From Saccharothrix syringae (GTDB lineage: Bacteria; Actinomycetota; Actinomycetes; Mycobacteriales; Pseudonocardiaceae), in NCBI RefSeq assembly GCF_009498035.1, contig NZ_CP034550.1, forward strand, positions 3,286,001-3,350,000: 64,000 bases of DNA, in the 5' to 3' direction. Positions 52,199-61,597 of the stretch are shown piece after piece. The notes under the pieces are model-generated. The model did not search any database and was not told the origin of the DNA. It saw only the letters and a program-made list of their open reading frames with translations. A program made the translations under genes and the position numbers. Every line of letters starts with the position of its first letter. Positions within the stretch are counted from its first letter, which is position 1.

Positions 52199-52216
52199 TG
52201 AGTGACCGATCACTCT
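52199..52216. promoter_or_regulatory. Putative TetR operator, site E
   Basis: TGAGTGACCGATCACTCT, palindromic (AGTGA, 4 bases, TCACT), upstream of the DHA2 exporter gene. Confidence 0.5.
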
Positions 52217-52464
52217 AGGCAGGCTTCGTCAGGTAGGCAGGTGCCTCCCAGGCGTCTGCGCGCAGCGTCGTGTGACTGAGCGCACCGACGTCGGGCGCCC
52301 TTTCCGCAGGTGCGCCTTGCATGAACGGGCGAAGCGGTCCGCCCGAAGGAACATCGCGCCGGAACCGCCTTGGAAAATGGCTCCGGCGACTGGTCTGATG
52401 CTTTCCGCGGCACCCCTGGAACGCCGCTTCCCCCACCGTGGAACCACAGCCGAGGTGACGTCCC
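52217..52464. other. Upstream region of exporter gene
   Basis: About 250 bases between site E and the GTG of the exporter, probably a leader or promoter zone. No small gene is evident. Confidence 0.4.
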
Positions 52465-53895
52465 GTGACTTCCCCAGCCCCACCGCTCGAAGCCGCCCCG
52501 GTAGGCCGCCGCACCGCCGCGCTCGCGGTGCTGGCGGGCGCGCAGTTCCTGGTCGTGCTGAGCACGTCGATCGTCAACGTGGCACTGCCCGCCATCGATG
52601 CCGGGCTCGGGCTGTCCGCGTCCGGCATGGCGTGGGTGGTCAACGCCTACGTGCTCGCGTTCGGCGCGCTGCTCCTGCTCGGGGGCCGGGCGGGCGACCT
52701 GCTCGGCAGGCGGCGGGTGTTCCTCGCCGGGGTGGTGCTGTTCGGCGTCGGCACGCTCGCCGCGGGGCTCGCACCCTCGGCGGCGGTGCTGATCACCGCG
52801 CGGGCGGTGCAGGGCGTCGGTGCGGCGGCGCTCGCCCCGGCGGCCATGTCGCTGGTCGTGGCCCTGTACCCGGAGGGGCCCGCGCGGGGACGGGCCCTGG
52901 CCGTGTGGGGCGCGGTGTCCGCCGTGGGCGGTGCGGCGGGCATCCTGCTCGGCGGGGTCGTCACCGGGGGACTGGGGTGGCGCTGGGTGTTCCTGGTCGG
53001 CGTCCCCGTGGCGGTGGCGGTGTTGGCCGCGGCCCTGGTCGTGGTCGCGCCCGACACCCCCGGTGGCGGGGCGCGCGCGGACGTGCCGGGTGCGGCGCTG
53101 GTCACCGCGGGCCTGGTGGCCCTGGTGACCGCCCTGTCCGGCGGGCGCGGGTGGACCGACCCCGTCACGCTCGGGCTCCTCGGCGCCTCGGCCGTGCTGC
53201 TGGCCGGGTTCGTGTGGTGGCAGCGGCGCAGCGCCCACCCCATGGTGCCGTTGCGGATCTTCACCACCGCCCGCGTCGGCGCGGCGAGCGTCGGGATGAC
53301 CGTGCTGGGCTCCGTGTGGGTCGGCATGTTCTTCTTCTTGCCGCTCTACCAGCAGCGGGTGCTCGGCTACACCCCGCTGCTCGCGGGCCTGACCCAGTTG
53401 CCGCTGGCCGCGGCCAACACCGCGGGCTCCTGGCTGACGCCGCGCGTCTCCGCCCGGTGGGGTGAGCACCGCACGCTGGTCGCGAGCCTGCTGGCGCTGG
53501 CCTCGGGCCTGCTGTGGCTCGGTGCCATCAGGGCGGACGGCACCTTCGCGGTGGACCTGCTGGGCCCGTCCGTCGTCGTGGGGCTCGGGCTGAGCGCGTC
53601 GTTCGTGCTGTTCACCGGTGCTGCGGTGGCTGGCGTGCCCGCCCGCGACCTCGGCCTGGCCAGCGGGTTGAGCAACGCCACCCGCCAGATCGGCGGCGCG
53701 GTCGGCCTGGCCGTCCTCACCGCCATCGCCGCGGCCCGGACCGCCGCACTGCCCGGCGTCCCGGCCCCCGAGGCCCTCACCAGCGGCTACCGAGCCGCGT
53801 TCCTCACCGCAGCGGCCGTGATCGCGGCCCTGTCCCTCTACGTCGCGCGCGCTTTCGCGGGCGCACCCGTCCCCGGAAGGAAGGACCCGTCATGA
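52465..53895 (+). CDS. DHA2-type MFS exporter (EmrB/QacA-like)
   Basis: 476 residues from GTG 52465. About fourteen membrane segments, with the DHA1/2 signatures of the first half: helix 1 LSTSIVNVALPAIDAGLGLS, the loop GGRAGDLLGRRRVFL between helices 2 and 3, and GGVVTGGLGWRWVFLVGVP (motif C region) on helix 5. It is a proton-driven multidrug exporter of the inner membrane. It overlaps the oxygenase gene by 4 bases (ATGA), so they are one operon, and site E lies upstream. Substrate unknown; likely aromatic or apocarotenoid compounds, by association only. Confidence 0.87.
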   Translation: MTSPAPPLEAAPVGRRTAALAVLAGAQFLVVLSTSIVNVALPAIDAGLGLSASGMAWVVNAYVLAFGALLLLGGRAGDLLGRRRVFLAGVVLFGVGTLAAGLAPSAAVLITARAVQGVGAAALAPAAMSLVVALYPEGPARGRALAVWGAVSAVGGAAGILLGGVVTGGLGWRWVFLVGVPVAVAVLAAALVVVAPDTPGGGARADVPGAALVTAGLVALVTALSGGRGWTDPVTLGLLGASAVLLAGFVWWQRRSAHPMVPLRIFTTARVGAASVGMTVLGSVWVGMFFFLPLYQQRVLGYTPLLAGLTQLPLAAANTAGSWLTPRVSARWGEHRTLVASLLALASGLLWLGAIRADGTFAVDLLGPSVVVGLGLSASFVLFTGAAVAGVPARDLGLASGLSNATRQIGGAVGLAVLTAIAAARTAALPGVPAPEALTSGYRAAFLTAAAVIAALSLYVARAFAGAPVPGRKDPS

Positions 53896-55238
53896 GCCTG
53901 CCCTACATCAGCGACCACTACACGCCCGTGGTCGAGGAGAGCACGGCCACCGGTCTGGTCGTGCGAGGCACCCTGCCGCCCGAACTGGACGGCCGCTACC
54001 TGCGCAACGGCCACAACCCCAAGCCCGGTGTCACCCCGACGCACTGGTTCAAGGGCTCGGGCATGGTGCACGGCATCCGCCTGCGCGACGGGCGGGCGGA
54101 GTGGTACCGCAACCGCTGGGTGCGCACCCCGCTGTTCGAGGGCAAGCCCGCCTACGACGAGCACGGCAAGCCCGACCTGGCCGCCAGCGTCGCCGGCACG
54201 CACGTCATCGAGCACGGCGGTCGCCTGCTGGCGTTGCAGGAGGCCAACCTCCCGTTCGAGCTGGACGCCGAGCTGGGCACGGTGGGCTGCTTCGACTTCG
54301 GCGGCAAGCTGAAGACGAACATGACCGCCCACCCCAAGGAGGACCCGGTCACCGGCGAGCTGCACTTCTTCGCGTCCTCGCCGTTCCCGCCGCACCTGAT
54401 CTACTACGTCGCCTCGCCGCAGGGCGACATCGTGCGGCAGGAGGTCGTCGAGGGGGTGGGCACCGGCCTGATGCACGACTTCGCCATCACCGAGAACTTC
54501 GTGGTGTGGGCGGACATGTCGGTCACCTTCACCATGGCCGAGAAGTCCGGCATCCCCTACCGCTGGAACGACTCCTACACGCCGCGCATCGGCGTCATGC
54601 CGCGCACCGGCGCGCCGGTCGTGCAGTGGTTCGAGGTCGAGCCGGGCGCGCTGCTGCACGTGGCCAACGCGCACGAGGACGCCTCGGGCCGCATCGTGCT
54701 CGACGGTCCCCGCTTCGACCGCTCCGCGTGGGAGGCGTCGTGGAAGTGGTGGGCGGGCCTGGCCGGCCACCCCGAGGTCCCGGCCGTCGGTGTCGTCTCC
54801 CACCGCTGGGTGTTCGACCTCGCCGCGGGCTCGGTCAAGGAGGAGCTCGTGGACGACCTCGTGGTCGACTTCCCGACCATCAACGAGACCGTCCTGGGCC
54901 GGGAGAACCGCTACAGCTACGCGGTGGCCTTCCCCGGCGCCGGCCTGCACCACCACGGCATCGTCAAGTACGACAACCTCACCGGCGCGCGTCAGGTGAC
55001 GCCGCTGTCGCGGGACGAGATCCCCGGCGAGGCGGTGTTCGTGCCCGCCGCCGGCGGTGGCAACGAGGACGACGGCTACCTGCTCACCATCGTCAGCAAC
55101 ACCGCCCGCAACACCTCGGAGTTCCACGTCCTCGACGCCACCGACCTGACCAGGGCCCCGGTCGCCGTCGTCGAGCTGCCCCACCGGGTGCCGGGCGGCA
55201 TCCACGGCTCCTGGGTGCCGGCGTCCGACCTCGCCTGA
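53892..55238 (+). CDS. Carotenoid/stilbene cleavage oxygenase
   Basis: 448 residues; ATG overlaps the exporter's stop. Seven-bladed-propeller oxygenase pattern: LPPELDGRYLRNGHNP at the start, FKGSGMVHGIRL, then four Fe-binding His candidates, in TAHPKEDP, MHDFAIT, LLHVANAHED and GGIHGSW. This is the carotenoid-cleavage/lignostilbene dioxygenase family (apocarotenoid or stilbene double-bond cleavage with O2). No signal peptide is seen, so it acts inside the cell. Operonic with an exporter, which could remove the cleavage product. Whether the substrate is a carotenoid or a phenylpropanoid-like stilbene cannot be told. Confidence 0.88.
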   Translation: MSLPYISDHYTPVVEESTATGLVVRGTLPPELDGRYLRNGHNPKPGVTPTHWFKGSGMVHGIRLRDGRAEWYRNRWVRTPLFEGKPAYDEHGKPDLAASVAGTHVIEHGGRLLALQEANLPFELDAELGTVGCFDFGGKLKTNMTAHPKEDPVTGELHFFASSPFPPHLIYYVASPQGDIVRQEVVEGVGTGLMHDFAITENFVVWADMSVTFTMAEKSGIPYRWNDSYTPRIGVMPRTGAPVVQWFEVEPGALLHVANAHEDASGRIVLDGPRFDRSAWEASWKWWAGLAGHPEVPAVGVVSHRWVFDLAAGSVKEELVDDLVVDFPTINETVLGRENRYSYAVAFPGAGLHHHGIVKYDNLTGARQVTPLSRDEIPGEAVFVPAAGGGNEDDGYLLTIVSNTARNTSEFHVLDATDLTRAPVAVVELPHRVPGGIHGSWVPASDLA

Positions 55239-55559
55239 CCGGTTCGGCCGCCGACGCTCCCCCTCGGCCCACCGGCGGCCGACTCCCCGCGATGCCCCTG
55301 TCCGACCCCGCGGGGTCGGACAGGGGCATCGCCCTTCCCCCGGTCGGCGGGCCGTCGCCGGTGCACGGCCGTCGACGACGCGGGGGGCTTGCCGCTCGGT
55401 GAACGGGTTCGGTCGTGCTGCGAGCGCTGTTCCGACCGCCGGGAGTGCTCCGGCCAGGAGGCGGTGCTCGGGGCTGCCTGCCGGGACGGGCGAACGCGAC
55501 GGCGGACCGCCGCGGCGGACCCGGCACCGCGGTCGGGACGATGCCGGTCGGAGACCCGG
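55239..55559. other. Intergenic region with a strong hairpin
   Basis: About 320 bases without a supported gene, between the oxygenase operon and the CGNR pseudogene. It contains the perfect palindrome at 55289-55332. Confidence 0.55.
55289..55332. terminator. Perfect 44-bp palindrome, terminator-like
   Basis: Left arm 55289-55310, right arm 55311-55332, each 22 bases and fully complementary, with no unpaired bases. The stem begins 50 bases after the oxygenase stop. It can stop transcription in both directions. Confidence 0.75.
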
Positions 55560-55945
55560 TCAGCCCCGCGCCGGCACCTCCGGTGCGGAGGACCGCACCA
55601 GGCGCCGCCTGCGCCGGTACTCGGCCGCCTTCACCCGGTTTCCGCACTCGACCATGCCGCACCACCGCCGCGGCTCGCCCCGCGAGTCGTCCACGAACAA
55701 CGGCGTGCACTCCGCCCGCCCGCACTCCGCACGCGCGCCAGGTCGGCCGACCCCAGCAGTTCGATCGCGTCCCGGGCCACCGCGGACAGCGCCGCCGCCG
55801 GGTCCCCCGGCGCTCCACCGCACCGCGGGCGATGAGCACCGGGCGTACCGGCGACGCGTCCGCGAACGCCTGGAGCCGCGCCGCGTCCACGGTCACCCGA
55901 CCGCTCACGAACACGTGCACGTCACCAGCACGGCAGCGACGTCAA
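55560..55945 (-). pseudogene. Frameshifted CGNR zinc-finger regulator
   Basis: On the reverse strand the end of a CGNR protein is readable: VFVDDSRG-type strand (TPLFVDDSRGEPRRWCGMVE) followed by CGNRVKAAEYRRRRR. Upstream parts lie in other phases: GDPAAALSAVARDAIELLGS in a second frame and VTVDAARLQAFADASPVRPV in a third. Thus at least two frameshifts break it, and the true start of the ABATE-type N-terminus is not found. It was probably a small DNA-binding regulator. Sequencing error could mimic this. Confidence 0.6.
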
Positions 55946-56223
55946 TCCGCCTGTCGTCGGTGACCCGCCGGTGCCGCTCCGACACCCGCTCGCGCGCGTG
56001 CGGGCGCACCGGTCGGGTTCGGCGTGCCCGGGCCGTGCGGGCAAGTGACGTGGTCCAGGTGGGCAGACACCGGCCCGAAGACCTCGTCGCGGTCCGGCGG
56101 CACGTGATCAGCTTGGCGCAGCCCTTCCGGAAGGAGGTGCGCCGTGGGCACTCGCGTCCACCGGTCCACCGCGGTCCCCGTCCCGCCCACCGGCCACCCC
56201 GGGCGCACCCGGCGGGTCACGAC

Positions 56224-56613
56224 GTGACCGACCAGGACGAAGCGGCCCTCCCGGGCGAGACCGGTCCGGTGTTCGCCGGTGACCTGGTCCTGAGCCTCGC
56301 CACCACCGGGGCGCTGGTGCTGGAACCGGCCGAGGCGGACCGGCTGATCGCCGGGCTGGAGCGCACGCTGGACGAGGTCACCGAGCGCATCCGGGTGGTC
56401 GACCTGCTGCGCGGTGCTTCGCTGGACAACCTCCGCCGTGCCCACCCCGAGGTGGAGCGCGCCGTCGTGGACGTGGTGTTCGCCGAACAGGTGGGCAACA
56501 ACGGCCTGCGGCGGGCCCTGGACGAACTGCCCAAGTACATCGAAGCCTTCGAGAGGGCCAAGAGGCCGCGCCCCGGCGCGGATCGCCCGCCGGAACCGCG
56601 ATCCGAGCGGTGA
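56224..56613 (+). CDS. Hypothetical protein, 129 residues
   Basis: GTG at 56224. The product has helical stretches (LVLSLATTGALVLEPAEAD, then LIAGLERTLDEVTERIRVVD and VERAVVDVVFAEQVGNNGLR), and an Arg/Pro-rich tail. No family is recognised and no signal peptide or membrane helix is seen. It stands alone, facing the SARP gene with a two-way hairpin between them. Confidence 0.55.
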   Translation: MTDQDEAALPGETGPVFAGDLVLSLATTGALVLEPAEADRLIAGLERTLDEVTERIRVVDLLRGASLDNLRRAHPEVERAVVDVVFAEQVGNNGLRRALDELPKYIEAFERAKRPRPGADRPPEPRSER

Positions 56614-56701
56614 GGCGCCCGAGCCGAGCGGCGGACCCGCGACGGCGGCGGTGGTCGCACCACCGGTGTCGCGTCGTCGGGACCGGACTCGCCGCCCACG
56701 C

Positions 56702-56735
56702 GGCGGGACGTGAGCGCCCCGGCTCACGTCCCGCC
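56702..56735. terminator. Terminator hairpin between converging genes
   Basis: Arms 56702-56715 and 56722-56735, 14 bp perfect, loop of 6. It lies between the small hypothetical gene and the leftward SARP gene's stop (56742), so it can serve both. Confidence 0.75.
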
Positions 56736-56741
56736 CGCGAG

Positions 56742-59700
56742 TCAGAGCTTCAACGTCCCGAGCAGCCGCTTCTCGGCCCGGAGCACGTCCCTCGCCGCGC
56801 CCAGCGCCTCGTAGCCCGCCAGCGCCTCCCGGAAGGCGGCGTCGGCCTCGCCCGCCGCCCCCAGGCCCGTCAGCACCACGGCGAGGTCTTCCAGCGCCTC
56901 GGCCAGCTCCACCGGCCGCCCGGCCATCCGGTAGCGCGCCACCGCCGTGCGCAGCGGCTCCGGGTCGCCCTGGAGCAACCCCCGGCAGCGCGCCTCGGCG
57001 GCGAAGGCCCGCGCCGGCACCCGCTCCCGTGCCGCCTCGGCGACGCACACCCGGTGGGCGCGTTCGGCGAGCTCCCAGGCACCCACCGCCACGGCCGAGC
57101 GCACCGCGTTGGGCATCCACTGGTGCCGCAGCGTGAGGTGTCCCGGCTGCTCGCGCAGCAGCGGCTCCAGATGTCCGAACACCTCGGTCACCCCGGCGCC
57201 CTCGCACTCGGCGACGAACGCCCGCGCGGCCAGCAGGAAGTCGGCGTGCTCGCGGTCGGCCACCAGCGCCATCGGGTGGTCCGCCGCGGTCGCCAGGTGC
57301 GCCCGCGCCTCGTCGAGCCGACCCCGGCGCGCCTCCACCAGCGCCGCGAGGCCGGGCACGAGCAGCGCCGGCCCGTTGTCCTTGAGGCCGTGCTGGTCGA
57401 CCACGTCGGCGGTGTGCTCCAGCCCGGCGAGCGCGTCGTCCCAGCGGCCGGTCCAGAACTCGTGCACCGCCACCCACGCGCGCAGGAACGCCGCGCTGGG
57501 GCCGCGCCGCGCCCTGGCCTGGGCCGCGCGCAGCGCCTGGCCCGCCTCCTCCAGCCGGTCCAGGTTCTGGAGCGTGAACGCCCGGTTCTCCAGCAGCACG
57601 GGCCGCAGCTCGTGCACGTCCTGGGGGTCGCCGATCATGGTCAGCGCCAGGTCGACCTGGGCCAGCGCCTCGACGTGGTCGCGGCGCGCCGTGCTGATCT
57701 GCCACAGCACGCGCAGCGAGTGGCTCATGGCGAACCCGTCGGCGGACTGCTCGGCCCGGCTGATGGCGTCGTGCGCGTACCACTCGGCCTTCTCCAGGTC
57801 GGCGAACCCGGACCGGTAGATGTCGGCCAGCAGCGCCTCCTGCCGCGTGCGGCACGGCTCCGGCGTGGCGTCGTTCTCCACCGCGACCCGCAGCGTGCCC
57901 GCCGCGGCCTCCACCTGCCCCTCGCCGAGGTAGAGCATGGCCAGCACGCACCGCATCTCGGCCGCCAGGTGCGGGTCGCGGGTGTGCGCGAGCACGGCCC
58001 TGGCCTCGCTCTCCGGTCGCTCACCGCGCCAGAACCTCAGCCACGCCAACCAGGAGGTCAACCGGTCGCGCTGCGCGTCGGTCAGCGTCGGCTGGTCGGC
58101 GGCCGAACGGATCAGCTCGAAGACCAGGTCCTGGTCGGTGAGCATCACCTCGCGGACGTTGTCGGCGACCCAGCCCGTGCTCCAGGCGTCCAGGTTCGGG
58201 GCCGCGGCGGCCAGGTGCCGGGCCACCCGCACGGCGGGCGCGCCCGCACCGGCCAGCGCCCGGGCCGCGTGCCGGTGCAGGGCGGCGCGCACCGGGGGCA
58301 GCACACTTTCGTAGAGGCCGTGGCGGAGCAGCGGGTGGCGGAAGGCGAACTCGGCGTCGGCCTCGACCAGCACCCCCGCGGTCAGCGCCTCCTGGACCGG
58401 GGAGACCAGCTCCGAGGGCGAGCGGTCGAGCACGACCGCCACGTCGCCGATGGCGAACTCCATCCCGAACAGCGCACCGGTGCGCAGCACCTCCACCGCG
58501 TCGACGGACAGGAAGTCCAACCGGTCGGGCGGCAGGACCTCCGCCGACCACGTCGACTCGTCGGACTCGCCGGTGAGCTCGGCCACCCCCGAGCGCACCC
58601 GGATCGCGTCCCGGCCCACCAGCTCGTCCAAGGCGCTGACCGCGTAAGCCGGGTTGCCGCCCGCCTGCGCGATCAGCCGCCGCAGGCCCTCGGTGGGGGT
58701 GGCGGCGAGCCTGCGCGTGACCAGCTCCACCAGCGCCTCGTCCGGCAGCGGGCCGAGGCGGAGCACCTGCCCGCCCGTGCCGCGCACCGCCTCGCGGACC
58801 CGGTCCAGGTCGTCGCGGCGCGGTACCGGCCGACAGGTGCCCACCAGCAGCAGCGGCAGCCGCCGGGTGAGCCGGACCAGGCGGTGCCACGCCAGCGCGC
58901 TGACCCCGTCGGCCCAGTGCAGGTCGTCCACGGCCAGCACCAGCGGTCCGCGCCCGCACAGCTCGGCGACCAGGTCGACCAGCCGGTCGACCGCCTCCAG
59001 CTCGGAGTCGTCGCCGCCCGCCTCCAGCAGCGCCTCGGCCACCGCCGCGCGGACCGGGTCGTCCGAGGTGGTGCTCACGCCCAGGGCGTCCAGCAGCACG
59101 CGCAGGGGGAACCGCATCCCCAGTTCGTCACCGGTGCCCCAGGCGATCCGAACCCCCTGCGCGCCCACCTCGGCCAGCAGCGCGGCCAACAGCGCGGACT
59201 TGCCGATGCCCGGCTCGCCGTCCAGCCACACGCCGCCGCCGCGCCCCGCCGCCAGGTCGGCCGCCGACCGGCGCAGCAGCTCCAGTTCCGACTGCCGCCC
59301 GACGACGTTCGGGGGAGTCGGGGGCTTGCGCACCGGGATGGTGGCGCGCAGCGGCGCGGCAGGGGCGACCATGCCCTGCAACAGCCGCTGGTACACCGCC
59401 AGCAACTCGGCGCCCGGCTCGATGCCCAGCTGGTCCACCAGCAGCCTGCGGGTTTCCCGGAAGACCGCCAGGGCCTCGGCGTGCCGGCCCGCGCCGTGCA
59501 ACGCGGTCATCAACAGCGCGCGCAGCCCTTCGCGCAGCGGGTGCTCGGCGGCCAGGGCGGTCAGCTCGGGCACGACCTCCGCGTGCCGGCCCAGCTCCAG
59601 GGCGAGCGCGGCGCGGCGCTCGGCGGTCGCCAGCCGTAGCTCGGCCAGGGCGGTGCGCCGCGTCCGGGCGAACGGGCCCGGGACGCCGGCCAGCGCCTCG

Positions 59701-60137
59701 CCGCGCCACAGGGCCAGCGCCTGCTCCAGTTCCTCGACCGCCGCCGCCGCGGGCATCGAGGCGGCGCGCTGCCGGTGCGCCTCGAACAACGCCACGTCCG
59801 TCGCACCGGGACCCAGCCGCAGCGAGTAGCCGGAGCCGGTGGAGACCAGGACCTCGGGGGCCGACCGCGCCGACCGGTGGGGCTCCAGCAGCTTGCGCAG
59901 ACCGGAGACGTAGGTGTAGACCGACGCCTCCGCGTTGGTCGGGGGCTGGTCCCCCCACACGGCGTCGACCAGCTCGTCCAAGGCCACCGGCTGGTTGGCG
60001 CGCAGGGCCAGGACGGTGAACACGGCCTGGCGCCGGGCGGCCCCGAGGTCGATCTCGGTGCCGGCGAGGAAAACCCGGACCGGACCGAGGAGTTCGGCGA
60101 ACAGCGGCTCGGCGCGTGGAGGTTCGGCAGGCGGCAT
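56742..60137 (-). CDS. AfsR/SARP-type regulator with AAA and TPR domains
   Basis: 1,131 residues from ATG 60137. Residues 15-105 are an OmpR-like winged helix (LGPVRVFLAGTEIDLGAARR, then RRQAVFTVLALRANQPV and VYTYVSGLRKLLEPHR). Residues 110-260 are the bacterial transcriptional activation domain. Near residue 306 a Walker A (GEPGIGKS) opens an ATPase domain. The remaining half is TPR-like helices. Such proteins switch on secondary metabolite or stress genes when their ATPase/TPR part senses a signal. The divergent gene is the DAHP-synthase-like one, 580 bases away, so control over that gene or the lectin is plausible. Confidence 0.85.
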   Translation of the reverse strand: MPPAEPPRAEPLFAELLGPVRVFLAGTEIDLGAARRQAVFTVLALRANQPVALDELVDAVWGDQPPTNAEASVYTYVSGLRKLLEPHRSARSAPEVLVSTGSGYSLRLGPGATDVALFEAHRQRAASMPAAAAVEELEQALALWRGEALAGVPGPFARTRRTALAELRLATAERRAALALELGRHAEVVPELTALAAEHPLREGLRALLMTALHGAGRHAEALAVFRETRRLLVDQLGIEPGAELLAVYQRLLQGMVAPAAPLRATIPVRKPPTPPNVVGRQSELELLRRSAADLAAGRGGGVWLDGEPGIGKSALLAALLAEVGAQGVRIAWGTGDELGMRFPLRVLLDALGVSTTSDDPVRAAVAEALLEAGGDDSELEAVDRLVDLVAELCGRGPLVLAVDDLHWADGVSALAWHRLVRLTRRLPLLLVGTCRPVPRRDDLDRVREAVRGTGGQVLRLGPLPDEALVELVTRRLAATPTEGLRRLIAQAGGNPAYAVSALDELVGRDAIRVRSGVAELTGESDESTWSAEVLPPDRLDFLSVDAVEVLRTGALFGMEFAIGDVAVVLDRSPSELVSPVQEALTAGVLVEADAEFAFRHPLLRHGLYESVLPPVRAALHRHAARALAGAGAPAVRVARHLAAAAPNLDAWSTGWVADNVREVMLTDQDLVFELIRSAADQPTLTDAQRDRLTSWLAWLRFWRGERPESEARAVLAHTRDPHLAAEMRCVLAMLYLGEGQVEAAAGTLRVAVENDATPEPCRTRQEALLADIYRSGFADLEKAEWYAHDAISRAEQSADGFAMSHSLRVLWQISTARRDHVEALAQVDLALTMIGDPQDVHELRPVLLENRAFTLQNLDRLEEAGQALRAAQARARRGPSAAFLRAWVAVHEFWTGRWDDALAGLEHTADVVDQHGLKDNGPALLVPGLAALVEARRGRLDEARAHLATAADHPMALVADREHADFLLAARAFVAECEGAGVTEVFGHLEPLLREQPGHLTLRHQWMPNAVRSAVAVGAWELAERAHRVCVAEAARERVPARAFAAEARCRGLLQGDPEPLRTAVARYRMAGRPVELAEALEDLAVVLTGLGAAGEADAAFREALAGYEALGAARDVLRAEKRLLGTLKL

Positions 60138-60717
60138 GGTGCGTCCCAGGGGTGTGCGGTGGACAGGACGTCGGGTCCCAGCCTAATGGCGCGGTGAACG
60201 GGAATTGTGAACACCGCGTGTCGGCCGCGACGCCGCTTCCCGGTGGGACCGGGGATCGAACCGGTTCGGTCGCCGGTACCTGACGGGGCGTGGAGGAGTG
60301 GGGCGCCCCGGCGGCTGTCGCGTTGCGCGGGGCGGCCGTTACCGGGTCCGCCTCCCTCCGCGGACTTCGAACCGCTCGAACGGAATGCACCGGTCAACTC
60401 GGTCCAATCCGGCGCGGAACGCGGAGCGGGGTGCCCGGGTCGGGTGCGCGACCCGAACAGCCGGCGCGCACGCCGTTCGGGCAAGGCCGACCGGCCCAAG
60501 GTGCAACGGGGGCCGGGGGAACTGTCGCGGCGCGGCGAGCGCGGGGAAGGTGGTCGGAACTCCGGCCGGAACGCCCGGTGGACCGGGTGGCGCGCCGGCG
60601 GGCAGGTCGCCCGGTCGCATCCCGGCGACCGGGGTTCCGGCGTCCGCCCGAGACCCAGCGGACCTGTGCGCGCCCGCCGTCGCCCGCGCGCCGCGAAACC
60701 CAGGAAGGAGCGAATTC
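60138..60717. other. Divergent promoter region of SARP and DAHP-synthase-like genes
   Basis: About 580 bases. The palindrome CGAACCGGTTCG lies at 60257-60268, and TCGAAC occurs at 60367 and 60376. These may be binding sites, but I see no proven SARP box. Confidence 0.4.
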
Positions 60718-61563
60718 GTGATCTCCCCCCGGGTCGCCCCGTTCGTCGCCTCGGTGGTGGAGCGCCACCGCGCCGCCGTGCAGGCGGTGCTCGACCGGAT
60801 GGACGACAGGCTGCTGGTGGTCGCCGGCCCGCGGGTCGTCCACGACGCGGGCACCGGCTTGGACTACGCCGGGCAGCTCGCCGAGGCCGCCGCCCGCTGC
60901 ACCCGCCAGCTGCTGGTCGTCCTCGACGCGCGGCTGGTCACCCGGGACGTTGCGGCGGCCCACGAGTTCGCGCTGGAGGCCATGCGGATCGGGCTGCCCC
61001 TCGCCGCCCGGGTCGGGGATCTCGCACCGGCACCTCACCTGGCCGCCTACGCCCTCACCGGCCCCCGCACCGCGGCCACGTACCGGTTCGCCCTGCCGGT
61101 GGGCTGCGAGAGCGGCGCGGACGGCGACATCGCGGACGCCGTGGGAGCGCTCCGGCAGGCCGCCGCGTCCCGCCTCGCGCCGCTCGGCCCGGCTCGCGCC
61201 GAGCGGCGGACGCACCTGGTGCTGCGCTGCGCGCCCCACCGCCCCGAGCACGACCCCGACGCGACCACCGCGGCGCTGACCCGGCTCCGGACGGCCGGCC
61301 TGCCCGCCCGCCTCGCGGTCTCCGCTTCCGGCGGGGACCCCCAGCGGCAGCGCGGCGTCGTGGCCTCGGTCGCCCGGCAGGTGGGTGACGGGCAAGGGGG
61401 GATCGTCGGCGTCGTGATCCCCTCGTCCGTGCACGAGGAGGGCGGGGCCGCCGTGCGCCGCGGCGCGGCGACCACCTCGCCGTGCCTGGGCCTGCCCGAC
61501 ACGGTGTCCGCCCTGGACGCGCTGGCCATCGCGGTCGAGCGCAGGCGCATCCGGGACCGCTGA
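60718..61563 (+). CDS. Divergent class I DAHP-synthase-like protein, active site lost
   Basis: 281 residues from GTG 60718, with AAGGAGC before it. Class I DAHP synthase landmarks can be followed in order: LLVVAGPRVVHDAG (family: GPCSIHDP), GPRTAATYRF, PVGCESGADG (family: PVGFKNGTDG), THLVLRCA, ARLAVSASGGDP (family: DCSHANS) and GIVGVVIPSSVHEEGG. Thus the metal-binding Cys is Arg, the Lys of PVGFKNG is Glu and the His of SHANS is Ala. The protein is about 70 residues shorter than the usual 350. It probably has no DAHP synthase activity and may be a regulatory or re-purposed relative. The usual enzyme joins PEP and erythrose-4-phosphate at the entry of the shikimate pathway. Confidence 0.65.
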   Translation: MISPRVAPFVASVVERHRAAVQAVLDRMDDRLLVVAGPRVVHDAGTGLDYAGQLAEAAARCTRQLLVVLDARLVTRDVAAAHEFALEAMRIGLPLAARVGDLAPAPHLAAYALTGPRTAATYRFALPVGCESGADGDIADAVGALRQAAASRLAPLGPARAERRTHLVLRCAPHRPEHDPDATTAALTRLRTAGLPARLAVSASGGDPQRQRGVVASVARQVGDGQGGIVGVVIPSSVHEEGGAAVRRGAATTSPCLGLPDTVSALDALAIAVERRRIRDR

Positions 61564-61567
61564 CCAC

Positions 61568-61597
61568 CCGCGGTCCCGGCTCGTTCGGGAACCGCGG
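61568..61597 (+). terminator. Possible hairpin after the DAHP-synthase-like gene
   Basis: CCGCGGTCCC (61568-61577) and GGGAACCGCGG (61587-61597) pair except for one bulged base, 4 bases after the stop. A weak terminator candidate. Confidence 0.45.

Noticed and set aside
60257..60268. SARP binding box
   Set aside because: CGAACCGGTTCG is palindromic, whereas SARP boxes are usually direct repeats of 7 bases at 11-base spacing; not supported.
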